DNA of 64,000 nt from Tenrec ecaudatus (Eukaryota; Chordata; Mammalia; Afrosoricida; Tenrecidae): positions 9,755,497 through 9,819,496 of the forward strand of contig NC_134542.1 in the NCBI RefSeq assembly GCF_050624435.1. Reading direction: 5' to 3'. The position numbers and the translations under genes are program-made. A model generated the notes under the pieces. The model had not been told where the DNA came from. It searched no databases and was given only the letters and a program-made list of their open reading frames with translations. Shown piece by piece: positions 10,298 through 20,924 of the stretch (position 1 is the stretch's first letter; each line of letters starts with the position of its first letter).

Positions 10298-11664
10298 CAT
10301 TCCTCCACTTAACCATTCAAATGGCAGCACATTTGATAAAGTATTTCTCTTCCCACCTCCTCGATGACACGTTCCTGCCAGCAAGCATGCTATGTTTATG
10401 GCTGTCTCCTTCCGCTTCCCTTCTCCTGCATCACTTTCGCATTACCATGGGTTCAAGATGAGATCAAATCCAGCCTGCAATCCTGTTTCCATTCCTAGAG
10501 ACAGGGCTTTTTGGTTTTGCTCTGCAAGATTTCTCACATTCTTCGCTTGATCTTTCCTAAGCCTCTTCTTGCAACTGAGCCTTCATCTCAGCTGACTGTC
10601 CTGTCCTCTCGTTTGTCCTTTGGCATGAAATCTGTCTCCTGGTGTCCTTGGAGGTGGAGTTAAGTACTGTATTTTGTTCTGTTGGGTGACATTTGAGAAG
10701 ATGTCTGGAAAATGCCATCTCTGCTATGGTGGTAAATCTTACAAGTAATATTTTTATTGTTAGTAATCCAGACACCCAATTTTGATCTTGGCAAAAGTCA
10801 TCTCTGGAAAGCACGATTTACCTTTTCTCTTCAGTGTGAATAAGCAAGTCTCCCCAGTTTCCCCTTTCTCTGTCATGTAATACATTCAATAAAAGAATTG
10901 CCTCATTAATCATTAAGTAGACAGCTCTTCTCCCATGTTCTGTCTCTCTCCTGTCATTGGGCCACCCGCCAGAGGAGATACTGCCTTCCTGTCATCCTCC
11001 GCTCCTGATCTAGCCTTTTACAATGAACATGGAATATTTATAAGATTCCAATGTGGGTTGATTTGTCCTTTAAGCGATGCCATCCAATACCTTCCTAGGA
11101 CGAGGACCATGGTAGACTCAGCGTTTTCCGAGGGGCACTTCTTCCCTCCTTCTTTTCCAAGGCTTGGCCATCTTCCAGGATCAGTGTCTTGCTTAGCCAG
11201 GGATGTTATCAGAGAAATAGCACCATGGCATGAATTTAGCAAATTGGCATTTATTGGTCATAGTTTAGGAGGCTAGAAGTCGTCTTCCAAGAGCTTGTCC
11301 TCTCTGGGGGAAAGTCCTTGTCTGTGTTCAGCTCCTGTTCCTTAGTGTCCCAGGGAAGCCTCGGGTGCCATGACATCTACGCTTGCCTGCCTGGTGATGT
11401 CTTCCATCTAGTCTTCTGATATTTCAAAAGAGATCAACTGAAATCACACCTCATACAAATCCTTCCTCATCCACATACTAAAGAAAACTCCTTCCCAAAT
11501 AAGGTGATGGTCGCAGATATGGAGATTAGGACTTCCTTCATGTATTTCTAAGGAAAACAGTCTAATCCTTAGCATGCAGAAAACTTCCTGTCTCTTTATA
11601 CAGACATCTCTGACAGCCCAGCATGTAGGAAGGCCTCCTCTTCTCTGAATTCCACCTTTCTTTT
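10298..11664. other. Single-copy block
   Basis: No repeats recognised. A 113-codon plus frame (10935-11276) ends in GHSLGG by chance and is not called. An AT-rich CATTAATCATTAAG motif near 10900 and a TGGAATATTTATAAGATTCC stretch near 11030 look enhancer-like but are untested. Confidence 0.4.
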
Positions 11665-11778
11665 GGTCTTAGAGGTCTCTGCCATGAGACGTAAGAACAC
11701 ATGGTCTTAGAGGTCTCTGCCATGAGACGTAAGAACACATGGTCTTAGAGGTCTCTGCCATGAGACATAAGAACACAC
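11665..11778 (+). repeat. 38-bp minisatellite, three copies
   Basis: Units start at 11665, 11703 and 11741 with GGTCTTAGAGGTCTCTGCCA. Units 1 and 2 are identical. Unit 3 changes GACGTAAG to GACATAAG and diverges at its end. Near identity implies recent duplication. Confidence 0.95.
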
Positions 11779-12042
11779 AACTGGTGTCACACTGTGCACA
11801 TTGCAATCGTACCTCTCTCGTCCACCAACTTGCAACCCTAGCAGCTTTGCCTTGTGTCCTGCCCTGGAAGGGAGTGGGACTGTGCCTCATTTTCCTAATC
11901 CTCAACATGGGAGAGAACAGCATATTTAAATAAACAACTGCCCATAGTCCATAATGAGCACAGTGTATGCTAATTGTTATAGTAAAACCTCCGAAAGCTG
12001 GAACCTATGGAAGGTGGAAGAAAAGGAAGACTGAAAATGTCT
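11779..12042. other. Unassigned single-copy sequence
   Basis: Nothing recognised between the minisatellite and the RTE fragment. Confidence 0.4.
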
Positions 12043-12310
12043 TCCACTGACAAGAGATTAGCCAGATCTGTGGACGTGCATCCCGAATGCTGCCCCGAGG
12101 GAAGGATGGTGAGGCCTCCTCGGATGTTGTCTGGTCGTCTGATGAGCAGGACATCAAGCCTGGCTAAGGAGAGGGTCAGCACACAAAGAGAAAGGCCCTC
12201 GAGACAGAGTATACAGGTGGTTGGAACAATGGGCTGAAGGATAGCAATAATTGGGGTCACGGCAGCGTAATCTTCTGTCCACCCATTAGACAGCACCTGA
12301 CAACAACCAT
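12043..12310 (+). mobile_element. RTE LINE 3' end, sense
   Basis: GGAAGGATGGTGAGGCCTCC, GGAGAGGGTCAGCACACAAA, CAATGGGCTGAAGGATAGC and a terminal CACCTGACAACAACC tail. The tail is the typical RTE terminus. Confidence 0.75.
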
Positions 12311-12481
12311 AATAGTAGAGGATAACAGAAAAATATGAATTCTGTGTGAAATCGCCAAAATTGTGTGACCCAGAAAAACAAGGCTGTTGAGTCAAGTTCT
12401 AGTTCTCAACATTTCCATTGCATTTACAACTATGTCTTAGAAACTAATAATGGACTTAGCACCCAATATGTACCAAGTACA
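12311..12481. other. Unassigned spacer
   Basis: A stretch near 12450 (TTAGCACCCAATATGTACCA) is faintly like an ancient L2 end, too weak to call. Confidence 0.3.
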
Positions 12482-12682
12482 GGAGGCCTGGTAGGGTAGT
12501 GAGTTATGTGCTAGGCTGAAAACCACAATGTCAGGAATCCAAACCCACCAGCTAGCTTCTCTGAAGGAGAAACATGAGACTTCCTGCTCCTATACAGATG
12601 TATTCATCAGAAATCTAAGGGGGCAGTTCTATTTGGTCCTCCAGTGTTGCTATGAGTTGGAATCCACTCGGTGGCTATGAGA
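12482..12682 (+). repeat. AfroSINE, sense, full length
   Basis: Head GGCCTGGTAGGGTAGTGAG, AATCCAAACCCACCAGC, GGGGGCAGTTCTATTTGG, tail TGCTATGAGTTGGAATCCAC. All parts are in order. Confidence 0.8.
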
Positions 12683-12744
12683 TGTACCAGACACTATACT
12701 AGGGGCTAAAGGCAGTGATTTTTCTTGAGTATAGATGAGGTTCT

Positions 12745-12955
12745 ACATTTTTATTGGATGTATTATAGAGTATTTCTTCTGACAAACACAACAAACAGGG
12801 TTTTATTGCTGTATCATTGTTGCACAATAATTGCACATATAAAAGGCATAATTTGATGAGTATTTGAAGATGTATATGTGGTGGAGTGAAATTTCCTAAT
12901 ATAACTTTTCTAACCAAGTGTCTGTTGCTTTCATAACCATATTGGTGGGGGGGGT
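12745..12955 (-). mobile_element. Ancient L1 (L1M-type) fragment, antisense
   Basis: TTGCACATATAAAAGGCATA and TTTGATGAGTATTTGAAGAT resemble antisense L1M 3' region (consensus near 'acaatttgatgagtttt'). Heavily diverged. Confidence 0.5.
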
Positions 12956-12959
12956 TATG

Positions 12960-13650
12960 CAAATAGGGTGTGTGTAATACTAAGAGAGGGCATTGGTCTG
13001 TTTTTGTTACCACCTTGACTATAAGCAGGTATGAGCCATCCTTGTTGAGCCCTTTCTGAAGAAGTAGTAGAAAAGAGAGACAGCTGGAACCCCTTGGAAG
13101 AGCATGCTTAAGATCTCTGTCTGAACTGGTAGAGGCCATCAAGACCGTATACATTGCAGACTGTGGAAGAGAGACTCAGAGGAGCACCTCCCAGACCATG
13201 GGGCACCATCTCCTCATCGAGGCTGAGACTAAGGAACTGTGGGACAGAGGGACAATCAGCCTAGCTTCCTAGGTCATGAAGGCAAAGGGCAAGGGACCAC
13301 ATAGCTGAGAGACTAAGAACTGATTGGAGAGAGGTTTGATTACCATGTATCTGAGATACTGAGAATCAGAGAGACACTTGACTGCTGGCTGAGGAGACCA
13401 ATGACGCTATCCTCACTGTTGGCTGATCCTGACTTGTGGTAATCTATTAATATCCCTAATATACTCCCTCGATGTTGAGTACAGTGTGTGAGCTCTGTGT
13501 GGCCACCACAATGAATTATCAAACCCAGAATAGATAGAGAGTGGTGGGGGAGGAACTGTTGGTGTCAGAATAGGTAAAGAAGGAAGGGCCGTGGAGGCTT
13601 GTCTGATCCCTGACTCTTGGCACTAGGGAGGCCAGAGGAGGTCAGATATG
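12960..13650. mobile_element. Unclassified interspersed insertion, LTR-like
   Basis: About 690 bp of mixed purine-rich sequence lying between two antisense L1M segments, so it is either an insertion or old flanking DNA between two L1 pieces. Candidate TG start is at 12969. No target duplication could be fixed. The LTR idea rests on length and context only. Confidence 0.3.
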
Positions 13651-13654
13651 GCCC

Positions 13655-14165
13655 TCCATGGTCATATCTTGAAATATATACTCATGAACCCACCACCTCA
13701 AGAAAGAGAGCATATATTTCTGCTGCCTTCAAAAGTTACTCTGAGACCTGTTCTAATCCATCCTCTCCTCCACTTGGGCTACTGATCACGGCTGAACAAC
13801 TTTCTCTCCCTATGGATTAGTTTGCACTTTTTAAGAATTTATCTGAATGGAATCATAACTTGCTTGTGTGTATGTGCATTTTCTCTGCTGTAAAGAATGA
13901 TTTTTGAGCTCCATCCTAATTGTTGTTTGTATCAAAGTGCACCCTTTATGCTGCTCAGTAGCATTCAATTATGCAGATACACCACTGTTCAGCCATTGAG
14001 TTGTTGGTGGCAATTATATTGTTTTCAGTGTTTGGATGGTAGCAATTTAGCTGTTATGGATGTTCGTGTACAAGTCTTTCAGCTTGTTTCCTTCTGGGCT
14101 GGAGTAAAATGCTTGGCTAACATTAGTAAAACTATCTTCCACCGCTTTGATGCCCCTATTCCCTT
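13655..14165 (-). mobile_element. Ancient L1 (L1M-type) fragment, antisense
   Basis: Ordered L1M antisense landmarks: TATGGATTAGTTTGCACTTT, CTGAATGGAATCATAAC, GCTCAGTAGCATTCAATTAT, GATACACCACTGTTCAGCC, GGATGTTCGTGTACAAGTCT. Old relative to the tenrec-type L1 copies. Confidence 0.7.
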
Positions 14166-14189
14166 ATTTCTGTTCTTTATTTAGCTCAT

Positions 14190-14285
14190 ATTTGGAAAAT
14201 ATACCTTTAACATGTTGTTAGGAGAAGCCCATCCCTGGAAAAGAGCATCATCCTTGGTAAAGTAGAAGGTTAGTTAAAAAAAGAC

Positions 14286-14342
<57 letters not shown>

Positions 14343-14480
14343 TGCCTTTAGAGGTGGTGGTTCCCACAGTGGCTGCAACAATGGGCTCAAACCTAACAAT
14401 TGTGAGGATGGCCCAGGACGAGGCAGTGTTTAGTTCCATTGGGTCACTATGAGCCAGAACAGAAAGGATGGTACCAAACA
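14190..14480 (+). mobile_element. RTE LINE 3' end, sense, with internal microsatellite
   Basis: CATCCCTGGAAAAGAGCATC, TTGGTAAAGTAGAAGG, then a long GA run, then CAACAATGGGCTCAAACC, GTGAGGATGGCCCAGGACG and a tail GGTCACTATGAGCC. The GA run replaces the short GAAAAAGAGGAAG stretch of other copies. Confidence 0.85.
14290..14336 (+). repeat. (GA)n microsatellite inside RTE
   Basis: Perfect GA repeat of about 23 units, grown from the purine-rich stretch of the RTE 3' end. Confidence 0.95.
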
Positions 14481-15114
14481 CTAGAAACAATTTTTTTTGA
14501 AAAGAATTCCCAGACTCACATATGTGCTAAGAAATTCAGTTTCCCATCATGCATTAGTGTCAAAGCCCAAGTACGAGATAAGGAACCAGCAAGGGAACCA
14601 GCCAGCTGGTCTTGTCCACACTAGAACCTATGTTCTTAGGCTGGCATCTGTCCCATGAGAAGCTGCAATGTTTAGTGAAGGAAGTCGAGGGATACTTGGA
14701 TGCATCCATGTTTGAGTGTAAAAATGAATGAATGCATATTTACCTTGAGATCCATCTTTTTGTTGACATGTGACATTGTCCTCAACAATGAGACACTTGC
14801 AATTTGCTTTTTAAAACCTAGATTTCAGAATCATACGTATATTTGCATGTGTTGTCTCAAATTACAACTATGACATCATTGATTATGAATCATATTTCAC
14901 TCAAGGTGCTACTATATTGCATTAGTTCATTAGGATCATTCGTGTGTGTGTGTCTCACTCCCAAGTAGAAAGTCATTTTCTTGACAAGATTCATGCCTTT
15001 TGTTCACGATGCCCTGTGAGCACCACTCCTGCATGCTGTTATTGCATGTTTGCCAGCAGACAGACAGCACCGATCTGTGGCAGGCAAGACTCTGTGCTAT
15101 GCCCCCACTTAACA
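14481..15114. other. Unassigned single-copy sequence
   Basis: No repeat or coding signal recognised. A short TG run lies at 14941-14952. Confidence 0.4.
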
Positions 15115-15300
15115 CTGGTTTATTGAGTGCTTACTCTATGCCAGGTATTGCTTTGAGGGATCGGGAGAGATCAGTGGACTGCACAAGCAACAAGTCTACC
15201 CTATGGAATCTGAACTGTCCTGGGACTGTGTCAGGCAATAAACCAAATGTAATGTTTTATTTAAAACCCTCACTATGTCATATGGCCTCTGGGTGAGGGA
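15115..15300 (-). mobile_element. Possible ancient L2 fragment, antisense
   Basis: TTTATTGAGTGCTTACTCTA followed by TGCCAGGTATTGCTTTGAGG resembles the antisense L2 3' end. The remainder is too diverged to confirm. Confidence 0.4.
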
Positions 15301-16084
15301 GAACGATCGCAGAAGGGATAGTGAGTGGGAGCAAGTCACACAGCTGCCAGCTGGAAGAAACACTCTGCAGACAGAGAAAAGAGCAAGTGCAAGTGCAGAA
15401 GAAGTGGGTGAGTTCAAGGTAGGCAGGATCTGGAGGACCAGCCAGGAGACTAGTGTGACCCAACTGAAAGTCCCAGCGACGTGATCGGGTCTTGTTGGTC
15501 AGTGTCAACACATGCATTGTGTTTTCTTCTGAGTGAGATGGGAAGAGAATGAGGGTGGGAGGTGGGGGGTGGATATTGAGTACGTGAGTGACACAATCTA
15601 TCTTATGGTTTATCAGGATAAATCTGGCTATTGTGTTAGAGAAGAGATTGTAGGAGAGGAACGGAGTTTCCAACAGAATGGCTGGGAAGCTATGGAAATG
15701 GTACAAGGAAAGGACATTGGGAGTTTGAGCTATGGGTGAGAAATAATCAATAGGGATGGAAAGATATGTGAGGAACCAGGTAATCTATAAAGAGCCTTGG
15801 AGACCACTTTCATCAGTCAGTGACGTCAGTTTGTCGGAAACTGTGGTTCGTGTGTTACCCAGGTGCTAGAAGTTACGCTGGTGGCATCTCAAATACCAGC
15901 AGGGTTGCTCAAGGTGGATAGTTGTCAACAAAGTTTCCAGATTAAGGCAGAGTTGGAAGAAAGGTCTGGTGATCTACTTCCACCACTTAGCCAATGAAAA
16001 TGGTGGATAACACCAGAACTTGGTCTGATAACGTGCTAGAATGTGAGCTCTCTGGCTTAGAAGGGACTACAATACCCATGGCCT
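15301..16084. other. Unassigned single-copy sequence
   Basis: A 142-codon minus frame (15278-15706) has no recognised domain and is not called. Confidence 0.4.
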
Positions 16085-16172
16085 CAAGCATACCGACAAC
16101 CCTGAAGCCATGCTGCATTCTATTGAATGGTTGGGCCGCCATGAGTCGGAGTTGACTCAACAGCCACTCCCA
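16085..16172 (+). repeat. AfroSINE/RTE tail fragment, sense
   Basis: Ends GGGCCGCCATGAGTCGGAGT then TGACTCAACAGCC, the shared SINE/RTE 3' terminus. Too short to decide between the two families. Confidence 0.6.
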
Positions 16173-16179
16173 TCACTGA

Positions 16180-16835
16180 GAACACCAATTAAGAGGTCTC
16201 TTGGGCCCTAGAGCAGCCATGCCAGTGGATCGTGGACATACAGGCCTGGAGCTCTCAGGAGAAAGGAGATCTAAGTTTTTAAGTCAGGTGTGTGTGGGGA
16301 AGTGGAATGTCTTGGTATGGCTCTTTCATCCATCATCTATGTAACTCCCGCCCAGTCAATAGCTGAGTGGCCACATGCACGCTAAGGCGTAGACAACTCT
16401 GAACTTATGGATTGGTCAGCTTTGCCCTTCCTCTGCATGTAAGAGAGCCATCTCAGACTCACGGACTCGAGAATCCCGGCATCATCGAGAAAGAAGCGGC
16501 TACAGTGGAGTGCCTGTGAGATCCCCATGTGAGGTAGCAGAGACCGTGGAGGAAATGTGGGCAACAAGATGGAGACCGTGAAACAGCAGGGGAGCCATGC
16601 TGCCAAGCTAGTGAGGCAGAGAAGTAGAGGGGCTTCCTGGCAAAGACCAAAGGTCCACATGGCTGACAGACAGAGGACCATACAAACATGCCTCCAGTAT
16701 AGGTTAGAAGAGGCTTTGCAGATAAAAGAAAAGCATCCTTACTATTTTCTAACTTGTTTAGCTTCCCCAATAAACCCAAAGGTTTTCAAGGGCTCATCTT
16801 TCCAGGTAAAAATGACTAGGTCTTTTCTTCCAAGC
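16180..16835 (+). mobile_element. Unclassified block with polyadenylation signal, LTR-like
   Basis: About 650 bp with a CCAATAAACCCAAAGG signal near 16770-16785, resembling an LTR R/U5 boundary or a gene-like 3' end. No target duplication identified. Overlapping frames of about 100 codons on both strands show no domain. Confidence 0.3.
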
Positions 16836-16837
16836 AG

Positions 16838-16902
16838 CTGCTGGTGGGTTTGAACCACACCCATCTTTTGATGGGCAATGGAGTGCTGAAGCTACGTGGC
16901 AC
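16838..16902 (-). repeat. AfroSINE 5' part, antisense
   Basis: CTGCTGGTGGGTTTGAACCA followed by a decayed antisense tRNA-like head. Confidence 0.55.
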
Positions 16903-16989
16903 AGGGATGAGTCATATCTTGATTTTTAGTTGCAGATAACAACCATTAGAACGGAACTAAAAAGCGCAAAAACCAGGCAAAGCCAAATA

Positions 16990-17928
16990 AGTTTGCAGGT
17001 GGACATTGGGCCTTGACTCAAGTACTCCCTTAACACAAGGACCTTTTGTTCTATCTAACAATCTGGCATTCTGTGATACTCACCTTCCCAACATGGTGGT
17101 TGAAGACAAAGCAAATGAATAAGAAAATGTGGTGAAGAAAGTTGATGGTGCCTGGCTATCAAAAGATACAGCATCTGGGATTTTAAAGGCTTGAAGATAA
17201 ACAAGTGGCCATGTAGCTGAGAAGCAACAAAGCCCACACAGAAGAAGCACACCAAGCTGTGTGATCATGAGCTGTCAATAGGATCAGGTATCAGGCATCT
17301 AAGACCCAGAACAAAGTCATACTCAATATGAATGGGGTTGGGGTGGGGTATGTGAGATGGAGACCCAATGCCCAACTGTAGACAATTGGACATCCCCTCA
17401 CAGAGGGGTCACAGGGAAGAGATAGGGTGCAGTATAGCAGCGGTGAAATACACAACTTTCCTCTTGTTCTTTGGTGCTTCCTTCACCCCACTATCATGAC
17501 TTTAATTCTACCTTACAATTGGATTAGACCAGAGCATGAACACTGATACAGATAAGAGCAGGAAACACAGGGAATCCAGGATAGCTAAACCCTTCAGGGC
17601 CAACAATGAGAGTAGAAATAGGAGGATTAGTGGAGGGTGGGGAAGAGAAAGGGGGAGTTGATCACAATAATCAATCTAGAACCCCCTCTCAGGGGGACAA
17701 ATAAAGGAAAAGTGGGTGAGGGGCAATGGATGACAATGTAAGATAGGGACATAATAATCTATAACTTATCAAGTGTTCCTGAGGGAGGGTGTGCGGAGGA
17801 AGGAGGAGGAAGAAATGGGGAGCTGATATGTGGGGCTCAAGTGGGAAGAGAATGCTATGAAAATGATGATGGCGGCATATGTGCAAATGTGCTTGACAGC
17901 TGGATGAATGCCTGGATTGTGATAACAG
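16990..17928 (+). mobile_element. L1 3' UTR, sense, 5' truncated
   Basis: Sense counterpart of the antisense copies: GTGGACATTGGGCCTTGAC, CTGGCATTCTGTGATACTCA, TACAGCATCTGGGATTTTAA, AGAAGAAGCACACCAAGC, GAGTAGAAATAGGAGG, AAATGATGATGGCGGCATAT. It stops shortly before a polyadenylation signal and abuts an AfroSINE. Confidence 0.85.
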
Positions 17929-17929
17929 T

Positions 17930-18105
17930 GGGTTAAGTTTGGACTGCTAACAATAGGGTCAGTGGTTCAAACTCACTCCTCACTCCATATAATAACTATG
18001 AAACTATGTGTTCCCGTAAAAATTGACAGTCTCATAAGGAGCAATTTTACTCTGTCCTACATCATCCCGTGAATGGAAATCAACCTGATGGCTGTGGGTA
18101 ACTCT
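17930..18105 (+). repeat. AfroSINE, sense
   Basis: Head GTGGGTTAAGTTTGGACTGC, GGGTCAGTGGTTCAAACTC, AATTGACAGTCTCATAAGG, AATGGAAATCAACCTGATGG. Near full length. Confidence 0.8.
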
Positions 18106-18944
18106 TAAAGTGGTGGCCGAGCTAGTGGTGACAGTTTAAAAATTCACTGGAAGTGAAATCAAAGGGGTGCTTCAAGTTGCCAACAACAGACATAGGCCAT
18201 GAGAGTTGAGCCATCTGTGGACAGACAAACATTGCCTTTCTTCCCAGGACCAAGTGTCGCTTCTGTACCCATGGACACTTGGTGACCTTCCTTGTCTGGT
18301 TGGTGAGTTGAAGCTACAGAACCAAAACCAAAAGGGAGGGAGATGCACGACAACAAAATCCCAATTTTGTGCGAGATGCATGGTTGTTTTGGTAAGGCAA
18401 CTTTATTGCACCTAAATTGATTTTTAAAAATTTTCTACATCTCAACTATAATATGATAAGAAAAACAGTTCATACAGTATGTTTTTCGTACCATCTTAGC
18501 ATATCTTAATTTTAGTTATGGAAACTCCCCATCTCCATTAACATTCATAGTAAACAGAGGCTGCTCTATACTCACAACAATAAAATAGTACCTTCAAATG
18601 CATCTTTCAAGATTTGTGACTTAAACTAGGAAAACAATTTTAAAAGAAGGAAGGAAAGAATTTGAGGAATCCCCTGGCCTTGCCACAGGGCCTGCCTCTG
18701 TGCTGATGAACGGCTCCTTGAGGAAAAGCCAGCCTCTTATTAATATAACATCTGGCTTGCATGGTGCATAACTAAGAACACAAGAACAGGGCAGAAGCAA
18801 GGGAGGGGGAAGTGGGAAAAATGAGGATGTGTCTTTTCTAACATCATCATCTCACACACCAAAGAAATCTAATTAGAAGAAATGTGATCTAATGAACCAC
18901 TCTGGTCAAGGTAAATCCACTGAAGGCAAAGCCTCCTGAGAACA

Positions 18945-18945
<1 letters not shown>
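18106..18945. other. Single-copy block
   Basis: Repeat-free. Segment 18650-18940 has conserved-element texture (CTTATTAATATAACATC, TCTAATTAGAAG), untested. Confidence 0.35.

Positions 18946-18977
<32 letters not shown>
18946..18977 (+). repeat. (CA)n microsatellite
   Basis: Sixteen or so uninterrupted CA units. Confidence 0.95.
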
Positions 18978-18978
<1 letters not shown>

Positions 18979-19499
18979 CGACTCATTTAGATAATTAAAG
19001 GACATTAAAATGTCATGCAAGGACTATAGGATCTCCATTGAGTGAAAATGGCGCTCATCAGAGGTTCCTCTGGGGACAGTTTATGATTTGAACCACAGGC
19101 ATGCCGTGGCTTGGGGAACGTGTTTTAAGAAGCACTGTCTTGCTCTCAATGGCACCAGAGATTTCTGGCTCTGCCAGTCTGGAAAAAGGGAGCCTGTCTA
19201 AGTAAAGAGAGGAGCAGACAGAGGCTCATTCTCATTCTATTACATGGGTGGGTGGAGTGACTCCTCTCCAGCAAGAAACACCATTTCTCACAATTTTGTT
19301 GGTCAACTTAATCGTAAAGATGAATGTCAGTCATTCCCTAATGAAACCGTGTTCTTTGATCCCACCCAATATCCCCTCTAGAAACGAACACAATAAATTG
19401 AAATTGAGTAGCATTGACTAGTAACAGATTGTAAAATTTTGACTAAAGTGAGTATATTTGGTGGAAGTATTTAATTTCTTGTTTAACTATTGTTATTAT
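18978..19499. other. Unassigned single-copy sequence
   Basis: Nothing recognised. Confidence 0.4.
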
Positions 19500-19960
19500 T
19501 TTTGAAGGGGGAACTGATTACAAGGATCCACATGTGACCTCTTCCCTGGGAGAGGGACAGCAGAGAAGGGGGGAAGGGAGACTCCGGATAGGGCAAGATA
19601 TGACAAAATAACGATGTATAAATTACCAAGGGCACATGAGGGATGGGGGGAAAGGGGAGGGAGGGGAAAAAAAAGAGGACCTGATGGAAGGGGGCTTAAG
19701 TGGAGAGCAAATGCCTTGAGAATGATTGGGGCAGGGAATGTATGGATGTGCTTTATACAATTGATGTATGTATATATATGGATTGTGACAAGAGTTGTAT
19801 GAGTCCCTAATAAAATGTAAAAAAAGAAAAGAGGAGAAAAAAATGATTAGGGCAAAGACTGTACAGATGTGCTTTATACAATTGATGTATGTATATGTAT
19901 GAACTGTGATAAGAATTGTATGACCCCCAATAAATTGTTAAAAAAAAGAAATAAAAAACA
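19500..19960 (+). mobile_element. L1 3' ends, sense, terminal part in two tandem copies
   Basis: First unit ends CCTAATAAAATGT with an A-rich tail (to about 19838). A second unit starting at about 19842 repeats ATGATTAGGGCAAAGACTG, GATGTGCTTTATACAATTGA and ends CCCAATAAATTG plus A-rich tail. The two share the last 110 or so bases of the L1 3' UTR. Either a short second L1 landed in the first poly-A tail, or reverse transcription slipped. Confidence 0.85.
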
Positions 19961-20924
19961 TAAATCTGGGTGAGGCAACACAGAAGGCAGTCTGTGAAAT
20001 GTGGCATTTTATGATTTCCTTCACATTCAAGTACTTGCAAATCTAAGGCATGAGCTGAGAATAGTAAAACTGATTGAGGCTACATTAATCGGTGCAGGGG
20101 AAACACAAGAATAATTGCCTCTTCCTTAATATACTTGAATCTACTGGAGTTACATTTGGAGGTGAGATATGGGAAACTGTTTGAATTACAATAGTATGGA
20201 AGTAAAAGCAATTTTACAATGTGGAAAGAAAAGAAAAGAAAGGGTTATTTAGCTCTGTGAGCTTGAGAAAGCATGGTGGACATGATGTTTGCAAAGAGAG
20301 AAAGAGCTGGAGAAGTGGCATTTTATGAAAACTGGGAGCATTGACGCAAATCACAAAGCATTTCCTCATCTAGGGTTCTTAACGTCACATGAGGCAGTGT
20401 GGATGCACATGAAAATTTTTCTCTAAATTCCTATTTATTAATCATTTTCATTTATGACTTGATAAGAACTTTGATGAAATACAAACCAATGAGCATTTCC
20501 AACACTAATTTGGCAATCACTTGCATTCCCAATTAAAGGTACCAATGAGGATAATACTACTCAATGAAGCCCAGTCAGCTCTGATTCCAGAGGTCTTCAA
20601 GACTGTGACCTCTTGTCACTGGATGCGCCTTTGTGTAAGTTTTAATTGCCAACCTTTGAGCATTTAACCCTATAACTCCTGGATTTTTAATTTCAGGGAA
20701 ATTTTTTTTGTTTTACTCTTTATTTCATAGTAATAACCAATATATCTATGAATATATACATTTAATTAAATGTTATGAAAATATCACACTCGGCATTACA
20801 GGGTTAACTATTTTTACATTCCTGGGACTCTTTCAAGTTAATACACCTTTAAGAATTACTATGTTGAACCTCATTTACATTTATAAAGATGTATCCTAAT
20901 TCATTAATATTCAGAAACATATAG
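19961..20924. other. Single-copy block
   Basis: AT-rich, repeat-free by eye. Segment 20330-20620 has conserved-element texture (CTATTTATTAATCATTTTC, CCAATTAAAGGTACCAATG). No frame of note. Confidence 0.4.

Noticed and set aside
10935-11276. 113-codon plus frame ending in KLAFIGHSLGG, like a lipase nucleophile elbow
   Set aside because: The stop codon follows the motif directly, nothing else in the frame resembles an alpha/beta hydrolase, and the surrounding sequence shows no exon signals. Chance match.
11665-11778. Three regular repeats considered as a CRISPR-like array
   Set aside because: Units are directly adjacent with no spacers, in a mammalian genome. It is a minisatellite.
16085-16172. 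Candidate independent SINE family
   Set aside because: The segment is only the shared AfroSINE/RTE tail.
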